NCBI RefSeq assembly: GCF_003606265.1
Contig: NZ_CP023671.1
Coordinates: 682,001 to 746,000, forward strand
Source of the DNA: Clostridium septicum
GTDB taxonomy: Bacteria; Bacillota; Clostridia; Clostridiales; Clostridiaceae
Direction of reading: 5' to 3'
Length of the DNA stretch: 64,000 nucleotides
How positions within the stretch are numbered: the first letter of the stretch is position 1; each line of letters begins with the position of its first letter. The translations under genes and the position numbers were made by a program. Below are positions 53,251-62,187 of this stretch, in pieces. Under the pieces are notes generated by a model, which did not search any database, had not been told where the DNA came from, and was given only the letters and a program-made list of their open reading frames with translations.

Positions 53251-54985
53251 TTAATTCGCACTCCTTTTTAGGCACTACAATAGAAAATATCGTGAATTCA
53301 TCTTCCCTTTTATAATCTACTCCAAATTCCTCTCCATAAAATAACTTTATTCTTTTATTAACATTACTAATTCCTATCCCTTCTCCTTTTTTACTATTTC
53401 CTCGAATACCTACGCCATTATCTTTAATTTCAAAACATAGCTTTTCTTCCATTTCAAATGCATTTATAATTAGAATTCCTTGTCCAATCTTCTTCTCTAA
53501 ACCATGAATAATAGCATTTTCAACTAATGGTTGTAATATTAATTTTAAAATATTCCAATCTAATATATTTTCATCTACATTTATTTTTATTGTAAATTTA
53601 TCTTTATACCTGTAATTTTGTATTGTAAGGTAACTTTTTATTTGCTCAAATTCCTTTTTCACTGGAACTATATCTTCTGTATTATTTACACTATATCTAA
53701 AAAATTTAGCTAAAGCATCTGTTGCCTTTATTACATCCTCAACTTCTCCAAGCCTTGCCATCCAATTTACTAATCCCAAAGAATTATAAAGAAAATGTGG
53801 ATTTACTTGAGATTTTAATGCTTTAAATTCTGCTTGTTGAACTAAAAGTTCTTTTCTATAACCTTCATCTATAAGTCTTCTTAGTTCTTTTGTCATATCA
53901 TTAAATCCTCTAGATAATTCACCTATTTCATCATTACTATAATTTTCTATAGAAACATCTAAATTTCCCTTTTCAACTTCTTTCATTAAATATGTCATTT
54001 CTATTATGGGCTTAGACATTTTTTTAGAAGTTATTAAAACAACTATAATACATAATGTAATTACTACTAGAGCTAAAATAATTAATACTTTCATATTTTC
54101 TAGTACTTCACTAAAAAAATATTTCCTAGGAATTAATTCAATTACCTTTATTTTTGTATTCTTAGTATTAGTATAATATCCTTCATAATTAACATCATCT
54201 ATATTCATTTTTAATGTGCCTGTTCCATGACTATTCATTTTATTTAAATAATCAATTGGATATTTAAATCCTGTTGAGTTTTTATAATTTTTATCTGTAA
54301 TTATATATCCATTATCATCAAGTAACATTACATTTGAACCTTTAACAAAAGATATAGCTTTAAAAATATTGTCAAAATAAGCATCATATATATCAGCTAT
54401 AACATAACCTATTACTTCTCTTGTCTCTTTATCTACTATTGCCTTTCCTATTACTAACACAGTATCCTTAGAATCTTTTCCTTCTACTCTTCTATGAATT
54501 TGAGTAATAGCAATGTCTTCATTATTATCTAGCTTTTTATAAAAATCTCCTCTTATATCATTATATATAGGCGCATAATAATCTGTAGTTGAGAATCTAC
54601 TTGTTTTATCTAAATTAACTATGTGAATTGGTATTTCTGTATTTTGAGTTGATAATATGGCCATTATTATTTTATATAGTTCTTGAGTATCATTAAATCT
54701 TTTTTCTCTACTGTAATTTTCTTCTGAATATTCTTTATTTATTATTTTTTGAATATCTTGGTTCTCAGCTATATAATTAACCATTTTTGTATATGTATTT
54801 ATATTATTATCTATTAATTCAGATGCAATTTCTATATTACTCTTTGTATAATACTCTATTTTTTCATAAGTTGTTTTCATAATAAATATAGCATCATATA
54901 TCCATAATAATACTAATGGAATTATTCCAACTAATAAAAATACCATTAGTAATTTTTTCTTAAAACTATAGTTATTTTTAAACAT
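53243..54985 (-). CDS. YesM-type sensor histidine kinase
   Basis: 580 residues. Two membrane helices (about 12-35 and 300-320) flank a large extracellular Cache-type sensor domain. A HAMP domain follows (ISKKMSKPIIEMTYLMKEVE region). The kinase core has ALKSQVNPHFLYNSLGLVNW with phosphoacceptor His397, then the ATPase motifs LQPLVENAIIHGLE and DNGVGI...GEGIGISNV. AGGAG precedes the ATG. It is downstream of the MgtC gene, separated by a terminator, and translationally overlapped with its regulator. Confidence 0.9.
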   Translation of the reverse strand: MFKNNYSFKKKLLMVFLLVGIIPLVLLWIYDAIFIMKTTYEKIEYYTKSNIEIASELIDNNINTYTKMVNYIAENQDIQKIINKEYSEENYSREKRFNDTQELYKIIMAILSTQNTEIPIHIVNLDKTSRFSTTDYYAPIYNDIRGDFYKKLDNNEDIAITQIHRRVEGKDSKDTVLVIGKAIVDKETREVIGYVIADIYDAYFDNIFKAISFVKGSNVMLLDDNGYIITDKNYKNSTGFKYPIDYLNKMNSHGTGTLKMNIDDVNYEGYYTNTKNTKIKVIELIPRKYFFSEVLENMKVLIILALVVITLCIIVVLITSKKMSKPIIEMTYLMKEVEKGNLDVSIENYSNDEIGELSRGFNDMTKELRRLIDEGYRKELLVQQAEFKALKSQVNPHFLYNSLGLVNWMARLGEVEDVIKATDALAKFFRYSVNNTEDIVPVKKEFEQIKSYLTIQNYRYKDKFTIKINVDENILDWNILKLILQPLVENAIIHGLEKKIGQGILIINAFEMEEKLCFEIKDNGVGIRGNSKKGEGIGISNVNKRIKLFYGEEFGVDYKREDEFTIFSIVVPKKECELSD

Positions 54986-55056
54986 TTTAATTCTCCTAGT
55001 ATAATAATTAAAAATATTTCCATTATTTATAATAAACTATTTTTAACAAAAATAAT

Positions 55057-55093
55057 AGTGACCTAAAATATCTCTAGAAAATTTTAGGCCACT
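55057..55093 (-). terminator. Terminator after mgtC
   Basis: AGTG-a-CCTAAAAT (55057-55069) / ATTTTAGG-c-CACT (55081-55093), one mismatch, directly after the stop at 55098. It ends the importer-mgtC operon before the two-component genes. Confidence 0.75.
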
Positions 55094-55097
55094 ACTT

Positions 55098-55805
55098 TTA
55101 ATCTTTCAATTCATAAATTTGTGTTATATATTCATTTGTACCGCATTGGACCAAAAGTTCATTTATTTCCATTGTCTTTGGTAATTCTACAGTAATTAAA
55201 CAGCTTTTTATTTCATTAGTTTCATCAATGTCATTTACATAAAATTCTATATTTGCAATCTTTATTCCTTTTTTCAGCATATATCCTTCAATGCAGCTCA
55301 TAGCTTCTTGCTTATCTATATACTCAATATATACCTTACATATGCCACGATTATTTATAAATCTATTTTCAAATCTTTTTAATGTTACTAAAACTAATAC
55401 TATTGCTATTCCTGCTAAAATACTTATTGAATAGTACCCAAATCCAGTAGCCAGTCCAACGCAAGCAACTACCCATAAAGACGCTGCTGTAGTTAATCCT
55501 TTTATCGATCCTTTAGTATGGATTATTGTTCCTGCTCCTAAGAAGCCTATTCCACTAACAACCTGAGCACCTAGTCTTCCCATATCTATTTTTATAGAAT
55601 TTGCTAAAGTAGGATCTGCTGCTATTAATACCATTGATTTATTTACCATTTCTACTTGTATTAATGAAATTACAGTAGCCCCTAATGCAACTAGAATATG
55701 AGTCCTAAACCCAGCTGGACTATTTGTTGATTCTCTCTCATATCCTATTACTCCACCTATTATTATTGACAGCAACAATCTTAATCCAATTTCCTGTAAA
55801 GGCAT
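55098..55805 (-). CDS. MgtC/SapB family membrane protein
   Basis: 235 residues. Four to five N-terminal membrane segments carry the MgtC signature: IIGGVIGYERESTNSPAGFR, HILVALGATVISLIQ, GIGFLGAGTIIHTKG and LTTAASLWVVACVGLATGFG. A soluble C-terminal ACT-like domain of about 85 residues follows, as in MgtC. MgtC proteins modulate phosphate/Mg2+/ATP homeostasis. Its position as the fourth gene of an ABC importer operon hints at a phosphate-bearing substrate. AGGAGG lies 12 nt before the ATG, a long spacing. Confidence 0.88.
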   Translation of the reverse strand: MPLQEIGLRLLLSIIIGGVIGYERESTNSPAGFRTHILVALGATVISLIQVEMVNKSMVLIAADPTLANSIKIDMGRLGAQVVSGIGFLGAGTIIHTKGSIKGLTTAASLWVVACVGLATGFGYYSISILAGIAIVLVLVTLKRFENRFINNRGICKVYIEYIDKQEAMSCIEGYMLKKGIKIANIEFYVNDIDETNEIKSCLITVELPKTMEINELLVQCGTNEYITQIYELKD

Positions 55806-55826
55806 AAGTTTATAATACCTCCTTTA

Positions 55827-56900
55827 CTAGATTATATGAACATTCTCCTTGCTAAAGTTAATCATTACATCTTGTCCTTCCTCATATATCTTCTTTATTT
55901 GAGGATTAAAATCCTCACATTTTATTATTGTTTCTCCAACTTGTATTGAATAGTCTTGGAATGCTCCCATAAATGTTGAAGTTATAATTTTACCTTTAAA
56001 TATTCCTTTTTCTCCTATTTCTATTGCTTCAGGTCTTAATACAATCTTACAAGTATCACCAGTTGATTTTGCTCCTTTATATGGTACTTTAAATACCTCA
56101 TCTTGTACTTTTATTCTTACACTTTCATATTCAGCATCAATAATTTTTCCTGGTAAGAAATTTGCTGTTCCAATAAAATCTGCAACAAACTCTGTAGCTG
56201 GTGTATGATATATTTCCTTAGGAGTTCCTACTTGTTCAACTATTCCCTTGTTCATTATTATTATTCTATCAGAAAGACTCATTGCTTCTGATTGATCATG
56301 TGTTACATAAACAGCAGTAATTCCAACCTTTTTTTGAATCTTTCTTATTTCAGTTCTCATATAAACCCTTAGTTTTGCATCTAGGTTTGATAAAGGTTCA
56401 TCAAATAATAATACTCCTGGTTCCATAACTAATGCTCTTGCAAGAGCAACTCTTTGTTGTTGTCCCCCTGATAATTGGTTGGGATATCTGGCTTCCATTC
56501 CTTTTAATCCTACTAAATCTATTATATTCCTAACCTTATTGTCTAGTACCTTCTTCTCCATTTTTTTAAGCTTTAATCCATATGCAATATTATCGTATAT
56601 ATTTAAGTGTGGGAATAATGCATAACTTTGAAAAACCATTGCTGTATCTCTCTTATCTGGAGTTAAAATATTTATTTTATCTCCTCCTAAATATATTTCA
56701 CCTTCTGTTGGTATTTCAAAACCCGCTATCATTCTTAATGTTGTTGTTTTACCACAACCTGATGGTCCTAGTAAAGTTACAAATTCTCCTGCTTTTATAT
56801 CAATTGAAATATTATCTACAGCTTTAAATTCTGAATTTCCACTGTGCGCCAAATATATTTTAGTTAAATTTTTTATATTAACACCTTTACTTCTTTGCAT
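55827..56900 (-). CDS. ABC importer ATPase (ferric/phosphonate/sugar-phosphate type)
   Basis: 357 residues. Walker A LLGPSGCGKTTTLRMIAG, signature LSGGQQQRVALARAL, Walker B VLLFDEPLSNLDAKLR and H-loop VYVTHDQSEAMSLSD are all present. The C-terminal 110 residues form a TOBE domain. It belongs with FbpC/AfuC/PotA/PhnT-like importers. The ATG at 56900 follows GGGAG by 8 nt; a GTG three codons upstream is less likely. It lies 12 bp after the permease stop. Confidence 0.9.
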   Translation of the reverse strand: MQRSKGVNIKNLTKIYLAHSGNSEFKAVDNISIDIKAGEFVTLLGPSGCGKTTTLRMIAGFEIPTEGEIYLGGDKINILTPDKRDTAMVFQSYALFPHLNIYDNIAYGLKLKKMEKKVLDNKVRNIIDLVGLKGMEARYPNQLSGGQQQRVALARALVMEPGVLLFDEPLSNLDAKLRVYMRTEIRKIQKKVGITAVYVTHDQSEAMSLSDRIIIMNKGIVEQVGTPKEIYHTPATEFVADFIGTANFLPGKIIDAEYESVRIKVQDEVFKVPYKGAKSTGDTCKIVLRPEAIEIGEKGIFKGKIITSTFMGAFQDYSIQVGETIIKCEDFNPQIKKIYEEGQDVMINFSKENVHII

Positions 56901-56912
56901 ATCTATCACTCC

Positions 56913-58610
56913 CTATAATAAGTTATCATCACTTTTACTTACACCAAATTTATTTAATATAAAGTACATAAATGCAATAGCAATTAAAACTATCCCTATT
57001 AACACTGTTGAATATGCTGATGCTACACCAAATCTTCCATTATCTACTTGAGATAAAATTGAAGCTGTTAATAGTTGATACTTTGGTGTCACCAAGAAAA
57101 CCACCGCACTTACAGCTGTCATACTTCTTACAAAAGTATATACAAGTCCACTGAAAAATGCTGGCTTTATTAATGGTAATGTTACTGATGAAAATACTTT
57201 CGTTGAATTAGCCCCTAAATCTTGAGCCGCTTCTTCTATTGCTGGATCTATTTGTTGCAATGATGCAACTCCTGATCTTACACCTACTGGTAAACTTCTA
57301 ACAATAAAAGCTATAACTATTATAAATGCAGTTCCTGTTAATATTAATGGTTTTGTATTGTATGCATTTATATATCCAAGACCTAATACAGTACCTGGAA
57401 CTGCCATTGCTAAAAGTGAAGTAAACTCTATAAATCCTCTGCCTATAAACTTCTTTCTTACTATTAAGAAAGCTATAATCATACCTAGTATACCTGTTAT
57501 TGGTGTTGCATAAATTGATAATAACGTAGTATCTCTAAGAGGTTTTAATCCTAAATTAAACACATATTTAAAATGATCTGTGGTAAATGTATAATCAATT
57601 CCCATTACTTTAAATATTCCACCTAAAGGTACTAATATATAAAATGCAAATACAAATATTGAAATTAATAAGCATATTATATCTATTGGCCATACTATAT
57701 TTTTTTCTGTTATTAAATCTCTATCCCTTGAAGCCTTACCTGTAACTGTTACGTATGACTTCTTTTCTATCCAAAATTTTTCTAGAACAAAAAGTAATAT
57801 TGATAAAGTTAATAACATAACTGCTATGGCAGCTCCACCTTTCATATCATAGTTACCTATAGCTTGCATATAAATTTTTGTAGCTAATGTTGAAAAATTT
57901 CCTCCTATAACCATAGGATTTGAAAAGTCTGCTACAACTTCTATAAATGTAAGTAAAAATGCATTTGCAAGTCCAGGTAACATTAAAGGAAGTGTTACTG
58001 TTCTGAATGTTTTCCACCTTGATGCTCCCATACTTCTTGCTGCTTCTTCTAATGATGGATCTATCTTCTTTAACAATCCTATTAGTAAAAGATAAGCAAC
58101 TGGGAAGAATGTCATAGTTTGTACCATTACAATTCCCTTAAATCCATAAATATTAGCATCTGTTATACCTAAAAGTTGTCTAGTTATAAGTCCAAACTGT
58201 CCAAATAACATTATTGCAGATAATGCTAGAACAAATGGTGGTGAAACTATTGGTAAAATTGACACTAACTTAAAAAGCTTTCTAAAATGTGATTTTATAT
58301 ATGCATCAGCATATGCAAAAATAAATCCTATTATTGTTGATAAAACACCTACTGTAACCCCTAAAAGAATGGTATTTATAAACGTTTGTCTAAAATCTAT
58401 ATCTTTTAACACTTGTCTATAAGCACTTAGTGAAAAACTTCCACTTTCAATAAAACTAGCTTTTAGTACAGAATATAGAGGATATAGTATAAATATAGAT
58501 AAAGTTACTATTAAAAATATTATTGTTGTTAAAAGTATAGGATCTCTCCATATCTTTTTCATATCATTAAGTTTATGCTTTCTAGCCATTTGACGTCTGC
58601 TAGCACTCAT
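56913..58610 (-). CDS. Fused two-domain ABC importer permease
   Basis: 565 residues with about 12 membrane segments in two BPD_transp_1 domains. Each has its EAA loop: EEAARSMGASRWKTFRTVTLP (first, about 195-215) and EEAAQDLGANSTKVFSSVTLP (second). One chain therefore makes both halves, as in FbpB/AfuB and the phosphonate PhnU2-type permeases. The ATG at 58610 follows AGGGGTG by 6 nt. A stem-loop separates it from the binding-protein gene, which probably sets stoichiometry. Confidence 0.9.
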   Translation of the reverse strand: MSASRRQMARKHKLNDMKKIWRDPILLTTIIFLIVTLSIFILYPLYSVLKASFIESGSFSLSAYRQVLKDIDFRQTFINTILLGVTVGVLSTIIGFIFAYADAYIKSHFRKLFKLVSILPIVSPPFVLALSAIMLFGQFGLITRQLLGITDANIYGFKGIVMVQTMTFFPVAYLLLIGLLKKIDPSLEEAARSMGASRWKTFRTVTLPLMLPGLANAFLLTFIEVVADFSNPMVIGGNFSTLATKIYMQAIGNYDMKGGAAIAVMLLTLSILLFVLEKFWIEKKSYVTVTGKASRDRDLITEKNIVWPIDIICLLISIFVFAFYILVPLGGIFKVMGIDYTFTTDHFKYVFNLGLKPLRDTTLLSIYATPITGILGMIIAFLIVRKKFIGRGFIEFTSLLAMAVPGTVLGLGYINAYNTKPLILTGTAFIIVIAFIVRSLPVGVRSGVASLQQIDPAIEEAAQDLGANSTKVFSSVTLPLIKPAFFSGLVYTFVRSMTAVSAVVFLVTPKYQLLTASILSQVDNGRFGVASAYSTVLIGIVLIAIAFMYFILNKFGVSKSDDNLL

Positions 58611-58635
58611 TCTTATCACCCCTATATATTTAATT

Positions 58636-58663
58636 GGGAATAGACACTTTAAAGCCTATTCCC
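58636..58663 (-). repeat. Intercistronic stem-loop in the ABC operon
   Basis: GGGAATAG (58636-58643) / CTATTCCC (58656-58663) lies between the binding-protein stop and the permease start. No U-run follows. Such stems typically stabilise the upstream mRNA so that the binding protein is made in excess. Confidence 0.65.
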
Positions 58664-58670
58664 CCAAATA

Positions 58671-59693
58671 TTATTTAATGGCATTATTCCATTTTTCTAC
58701 AAGTTCGCTTCTAACTTTTCCAGCCCATTCTAAATCATAATCAATTAATTTTGTATCTTTTATTTCATCTGCTATAGCAGGAGCTTTTGCTGTTTCGTTA
58801 GTTAAGAATTGATATGAACCTACTGTTTGTCCTACTTCTTGACCCTTCTTACTTAAAACAAAATCAATAAACATTTTAGCTGTTTCTTGATCTGGTCCAT
58901 TTTTAACTATTGCAGTTGCACCTATTTCATAACCTGTACCTTCCTTTGGTGAAGTTAAAACTATATCTTTCATACCTTCTTCTCTATATTTGATACCATC
59001 ATGTAAATATGAAACCCCAATCATCACTTCTCCTTGTCCTGCAAGTCTTGCTGGAGCTGTTCCTGATTTTTCATAAGACTTAACATTTTTATTAAGTTCT
59101 TTCATATATTCCAAACCTTTTTCTTCACCTTTAAGTTGAACCATTGTAGCCAATGCTGTATATGCTGTTCCTGATGATCCTGGATTTGCAATTGATATTT
59201 GTCCTTTAAATTCTGGTTTTAATAAATCTTCCCAGCTTTCTGGAGCCTTTACCCCTTTTTCTTCTAATAATTTTTTATTTGAAGCAAAACCTAAATATCC
59301 AACATATATCCCTGTCCATGATCCATCTTTATCTTTATATTTATCTGGAATATCTTTAGCATTATCTGATACATATTTTTCTAGTAATCCATCTTCTTTA
59401 GCTTGTACAAAAGCATCTGCTGGACCACCATACCATACTGAAGCTTTAGGATTATCTTTTTCAGCTCTTAATCTACCAAGAACCTCTCCTGAAGACATTC
59501 TAACTGCTTCTGCTTGAATTCCTGTTTCGTTTTTAAATTCTTCAACAATCTTAACCATATGATCTTCCATTAATCCACAATAAATAGTTAATTTCATATC
59601 ATTTTTTGATGTTTCTTTAGAACCACATGCTGTAAATAAACCTGCAGTTAATAAAGTAGCAACTGAAAGTGCTAATAATCTTTTCCTCTTCAT
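58671..59693 (-). CDS. Solute-binding lipoprotein of an AfuA/FbpA/PhnS-type importer
   Basis: 340 residues. The lipobox is LFTACGS (Cys about 22). The mature protein has the ferric-binding-like fold: LTIYCGLMEDHMVKIVEEF, VWYGGPADAFVQAKEDGLL, YVGYLGFASNKKLLEEK, ISIANPGSSGTAYTALATM and GVSYLHDGI. The paired Tyr residues of iron binders (YY near the C-terminal third) are not seen, which makes an organophosphate (sugar-phosphate or aminoethylphosphonate) more likely than Fe3+. It heads the operon with its permease, ATPase and MgtC. A YesM/YesN pair downstream probably controls it. Confidence 0.8.
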   Translation of the reverse strand: MKRKRLLALSVATLLTAGLFTACGSKETSKNDMKLTIYCGLMEDHMVKIVEEFKNETGIQAEAVRMSSGEVLGRLRAEKDNPKASVWYGGPADAFVQAKEDGLLEKYVSDNAKDIPDKYKDKDGSWTGIYVGYLGFASNKKLLEEKGVKAPESWEDLLKPEFKGQISIANPGSSGTAYTALATMVQLKGEEKGLEYMKELNKNVKSYEKSGTAPARLAGQGEVMIGVSYLHDGIKYREEGMKDIVLTSPKEGTGYEIGATAIVKNGPDQETAKMFIDFVLSKKGQEVGQTVGSYQFLTNETAKAPAIADEIKDTKLIDYDLEWAGKVRSELVEKWNNAIK

Positions 59694-59738
59694 TATTAAT
59701 CCCCCTTAGATCTTTTATAATCAATAATTTATACTCTT

Positions 59739-59798
59739 ATTATATAGTAAACCTTTTCTTAAATTTGATATAAGTAAATATTTCTTACCTACAGGTAA
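59739..59798 (-). promoter_or_regulatory. Promoter and upstream inverted repeat of the ABC importer operon
   Basis: On the minus strand TATAAT (59739-59744) lies 46 bp before the start at 59693 and has no good -35. The palindrome TTACCT-GT-AGGTAA (59785-59798) is centred about 60 bp upstream of the expected transcript start, a typical activator position. The downstream YesN-type regulator is the obvious candidate ligand. Confidence 0.5.
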
Positions 59799-59816
59799 AA
59801 AAAGCGTACATAAAAA

Positions 59817-59843
59817 AAACAGCTAATATTTAATAAGCTGTTT
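59817..59843 (-). terminator. Terminator of the small siroheme reductase gene
   Basis: AAACAGCT (59817-59824) / AGCTGTTT (59836-59843), followed on the minus strand by TTTTTATG. It overlaps the stop codon at 59842-59844. Confidence 0.75.
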
Positions 59844-60507
59844 ATATCTTTGATATTTTTATTACTTCTTCCTTGAATTTTTCTATTCCTATTCTTTCAA
59901 TAAAGAAACTTAATTTTTCTCCTGCATCTGCATTATTTTTATAATATTCAAATATGCTATCTACAAGTCTTAATGCCTGTTCTTCATTTAAATCTACTTC
60001 TATTATGTCTGCAACTCTTGGATTGTATCCGGCTGATCCACCTGCAATTACCATTAATCCAGTTTTGTCTGCTATTATACCAACATCTTTTGAATATGTA
60101 CTTGCACAAGCATTCTTACAACCTGCTACCCCTATTTTAGTTCTGCAAGGCATTTCCATCCATTGATATTTATTAGATAATCTCATTCCAATACCTATAG
60201 TATTATATTTTGCTCTTTTACAAAATCCTGCTGGGCACATTTCTACATTTTTAACGGAATTTTGGCATTTTACTGCTGGTTTCATTTCTAACTCTTCCCA
60301 TATATTAGGTAAATCAGAATCTTTCAAATTTGTAATTAAAATTCTTTGACCAGAAGTAATTTTCAACACACCATTATATTTCCTAGCTATATTAGCTATT
60401 TTTTCTAACATATCTGGTGTAACAAAACCTCCTGGTAAATGAGGTGTTATTCCATAAGTTCTTACTCCATCTCTAATTTTTTGAAGATTTCCATAAGTAT
60501 TACTCAT
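59842..60507 (-). CDS. Small siroheme nitrite/sulfite reductase-type protein
   Basis: 221 residues. An N-terminal ferredoxin-like half-domain (GVRTYGITPHLPGGFVTPDM, then GVLKITSGQRILITNLK) precedes the siroheme-4Fe-4S domain. Cluster ligands are in EMCPAGFCKRAKY and KIGVAGCKNACAST, the Cx5C...Cx3C pattern. This is the low-molecular-mass, single-repeat reductase type, like the C-terminal part of NirB. Without AsrC's extra ferredoxins it needs an external donor. Substrate (sulfite, nitrite or other) is undetermined. It stands alone, 30 kb from asr and the siroheme genes. AAGGAG precedes the ATG. Confidence 0.8.
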   Translation of the reverse strand: MSNTYGNLQKIRDGVRTYGITPHLPGGFVTPDMLEKIANIARKYNGVLKITSGQRILITNLKDSDLPNIWEELEMKPAVKCQNSVKNVEMCPAGFCKRAKYNTIGIGMRLSNKYQWMEMPCRTKIGVAGCKNACASTYSKDVGIIADKTGLMVIAGGSAGYNPRVADIIEVDLNEEQALRLVDSIFEYYKNNADAGEKLSFFIERIGIEKFKEEVIKISKI

Positions 60508-60604
60508 TACTTTTCTCCTTTATTAATATAGGTATTTAATATAAACATTTTACTATACAAATTTTCTTTATGCAAAATATATTACTCATACTATTATTAA
60601 AAAT

Positions 60605-60631
60605 AAAAAGAGATGCAAAACACCTCTTTTT
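60605..60631 (-). terminator. Terminator of the HAD phosphatase gene
   Basis: AAAAAGAG-TG / CA-CTCTTTTT (60605-60631), right after the stop at 60638, followed by T-rich sequence on the minus strand. Confidence 0.75.
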
Positions 60632-60637
60632 CATTAA

Positions 60638-61441
60638 CTATAATACAAACTTTTCTATTACTTCTGCAACTCCATCTTCTTCGTTAGTTGATGTTATGTA
60701 ATTTGCTGCTTTCTTAACTTCTTCAAAAGCATTGCCCATAGCAACGCCAAGTCCTGCATACTCTATCATATGTAAGTCATTTCCTGCATCACCCATAGCT
60801 ATAACTTCTTCTTTCTTTATTCCTAAATGTTTTGCTAAAAGTTCTAATCCTGTACCTTTATTGGCATCTTTATTTAAGAATTCTAAAAAATAAGGAGTAC
60901 TTTTTACTACTGTATATTTTTCATAAATTTCTTTTGGTAAATTCTCTGCTGTTGGTGATAATAATTCTGGTTCATCTATCATCATTACTTTTGCTATAAC
61001 TTCATTTTTATCTATAGCATCAAAATCTGTTTCTTTAATATTTATTCCATTTATTGTTGCTTCTACCTCTGTGTATTTACTTGTTTTAGGTGTAATTAAA
61101 CCTTGTATTTCTGAGAAAGCATGAATATTAACTCCATTTTCTTTACTTAATTTATATAAGTGATGTACATCTTCACCTTTCAAGCTAACTTTAGAAACCA
61201 CTTCTTTGCTTTTAGTTTTTTGAACTAAAGCTCCATTATAACTTAATACATAATCACTATCTTTATACATATCAAGTTCTTCTAAATATCTTGATACTCC
61301 TTCTATAGGTCTTCCTGTAGCTAAAACAACAGTTACTCCTTTTTCTCTTGCTTTTTGTATAGCTAACTTTGTTCTTTCAGATATACTTTTATCTTCTTTT
61401 AATAAAGTTCCATCCATATCTAGTGCAATTAACTTGTACAT
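60638..61441 (-). CDS. Cof-type HAD-IIB phosphatase
   Basis: 267 residues. HAD motifs: LIALDMDGTLLKED (nucleophile Asp about 8), TVVLATGRPIEGV, and the motif III/IV pair AKHLGIKKEEVIAMGDAGND. The type IIB cap lies between about 85 and 190. It resembles YidA-like sugar-phosphate phosphatases. The natural substrate is unknown. AGGAGG-like GGAGG lies before the ATG. It is monocistronic. Confidence 0.9.
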   Translation of the reverse strand: MYKLIALDMDGTLLKEDKSISERTKLAIQKAREKGVTVVLATGRPIEGVSRYLEELDMYKDSDYVLSYNGALVQKTKSKEVVSKVSLKGEDVHHLYKLSKENGVNIHAFSEIQGLITPKTSKYTEVEATINGINIKETDFDAIDKNEVIAKVMMIDEPELLSPTAENLPKEIYEKYTVVKSTPYFLEFLNKDANKGTGLELLAKHLGIKKEEVIAMGDAGNDLHMIEYAGLGVAMGNAFEEVKKAANYITSTNEEDGVAEVIEKFVL

Positions 61442-61535
61442 TCATTAATCCTCCACAAATTTGATTCATTGAAATTATAACATAAAGTAATATCTTATTC
61501 CATAAAGTATATACTTAATAGATTTTAAATTAAGA

Positions 61536-61805
61536 CTATTTTCTATACTCTATATATGCTTTTAAAATATCACTAAATTCATCTCTTTTAAGAATATAAA
61601 ATACTACTCCTACAACTTCATAACTAGATGTTAAAAGAGAATCTTTTCTTATCTCTAGTATCTTTCTTTCAATATCTTGTGCTAATATCTTCAAATCTGA
61701 CTCATTCATCATTTCTCCAATATCATCTGCTGCATTTTCTATACTTGTTATTATTTTTTTAGAATCAAATTCCTCTATTCTACCATCCTTTTTTATTATT
61801 TTCAT
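61536..61805 (-). CDS. Stand-alone ATP-cone domain protein
   Basis: 89 residues forming one ATP-cone: MKIIKKDGRIEEFDSKKIIT, IENAADDIGE, DLKILAQDIERKIL, SSYEVVGVVFYILKRDEF. ATP-cones normally regulate ribonucleotide reductases or NrdR by sensing ATP/dATP, but here no reductase or zinc-ribbon part is attached. The ATG at 61805 has AAGGTGAG just upstream. A truncated second copy lies 95 bp upstream. Role unknown; it may act in trans on NrdD. Confidence 0.8.
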   Translation of the reverse strand: MKIIKKDGRIEEFDSKKIITSIENAADDIGEMMNESDLKILAQDIERKILEIRKDSLLTSSYEVVGVVFYILKRDEFSDILKAYIEYRK

Positions 61806-61899
61806 TTTACTCACCTTCCTTTTATTATATTATGTGAATTTTTACTGTTAACTATTAAATTTATAAAAAATCACAAATGTGACTTTAGAGTAATTAACT

Positions 61900-62070
61900 T
61901 TAAATACCACAAAAAGCCTTCGCTATCATTTTCCATATATCTTTTTTCAATATTTTCAAATCTGATTCATTAAGAAATACTCCTATATCAGTAGCTGAAT
62001 TTTCTATACTTGTCATAATTTTATGAGGGTCAAAAATCTCTAGTTTTCCTGTTTTTTTTAATATATTCAC
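61900..62070 (-). pseudogene. Truncated tandem copy of the ATP-cone gene
   Basis: From a GTG at 62070 with GGGGG 7 nt upstream the frame reads MNILKKTGKLEIFDPHKIMT, IENSATDIGVF and NESDLKILKKDI, clearly paralogous to the ATP-cone protein at 61536. After about 45 residues it diverges to WKMIAKAFCGI and stops, losing the second half of the fold (the SSYEVVG region). It is 56 codons long with an intact ribosome site, so a short peptide may still be made. Confidence 0.7.
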
Positions 62071-62187
62071 AATATTACCCCCTTTTATATAATATATGTT
62101 AATTTCTGTTAATGTTTATATGCATATACCATTACTTATTTATAAAAATGTCATATCAATTTAAAGCTTAAAAAACTTCAAAAAAAT

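Noticed and set aside
58671..59693. Confident call as a ferric iron-binding protein
   Set aside because: The operon layout is shared by iron, phosphonate and sugar-phosphate importers, and the C-terminal tyrosine pair of iron binders was not seen.
61869..61884. TCACAAATGTGA as a Crp-type site near the ATP-cone genes
   Set aside because: The half-sites are everted with 2-nt spacing, unlike TGTGA-N6-TCACA; it is more likely a weak hairpin after the truncated copy.
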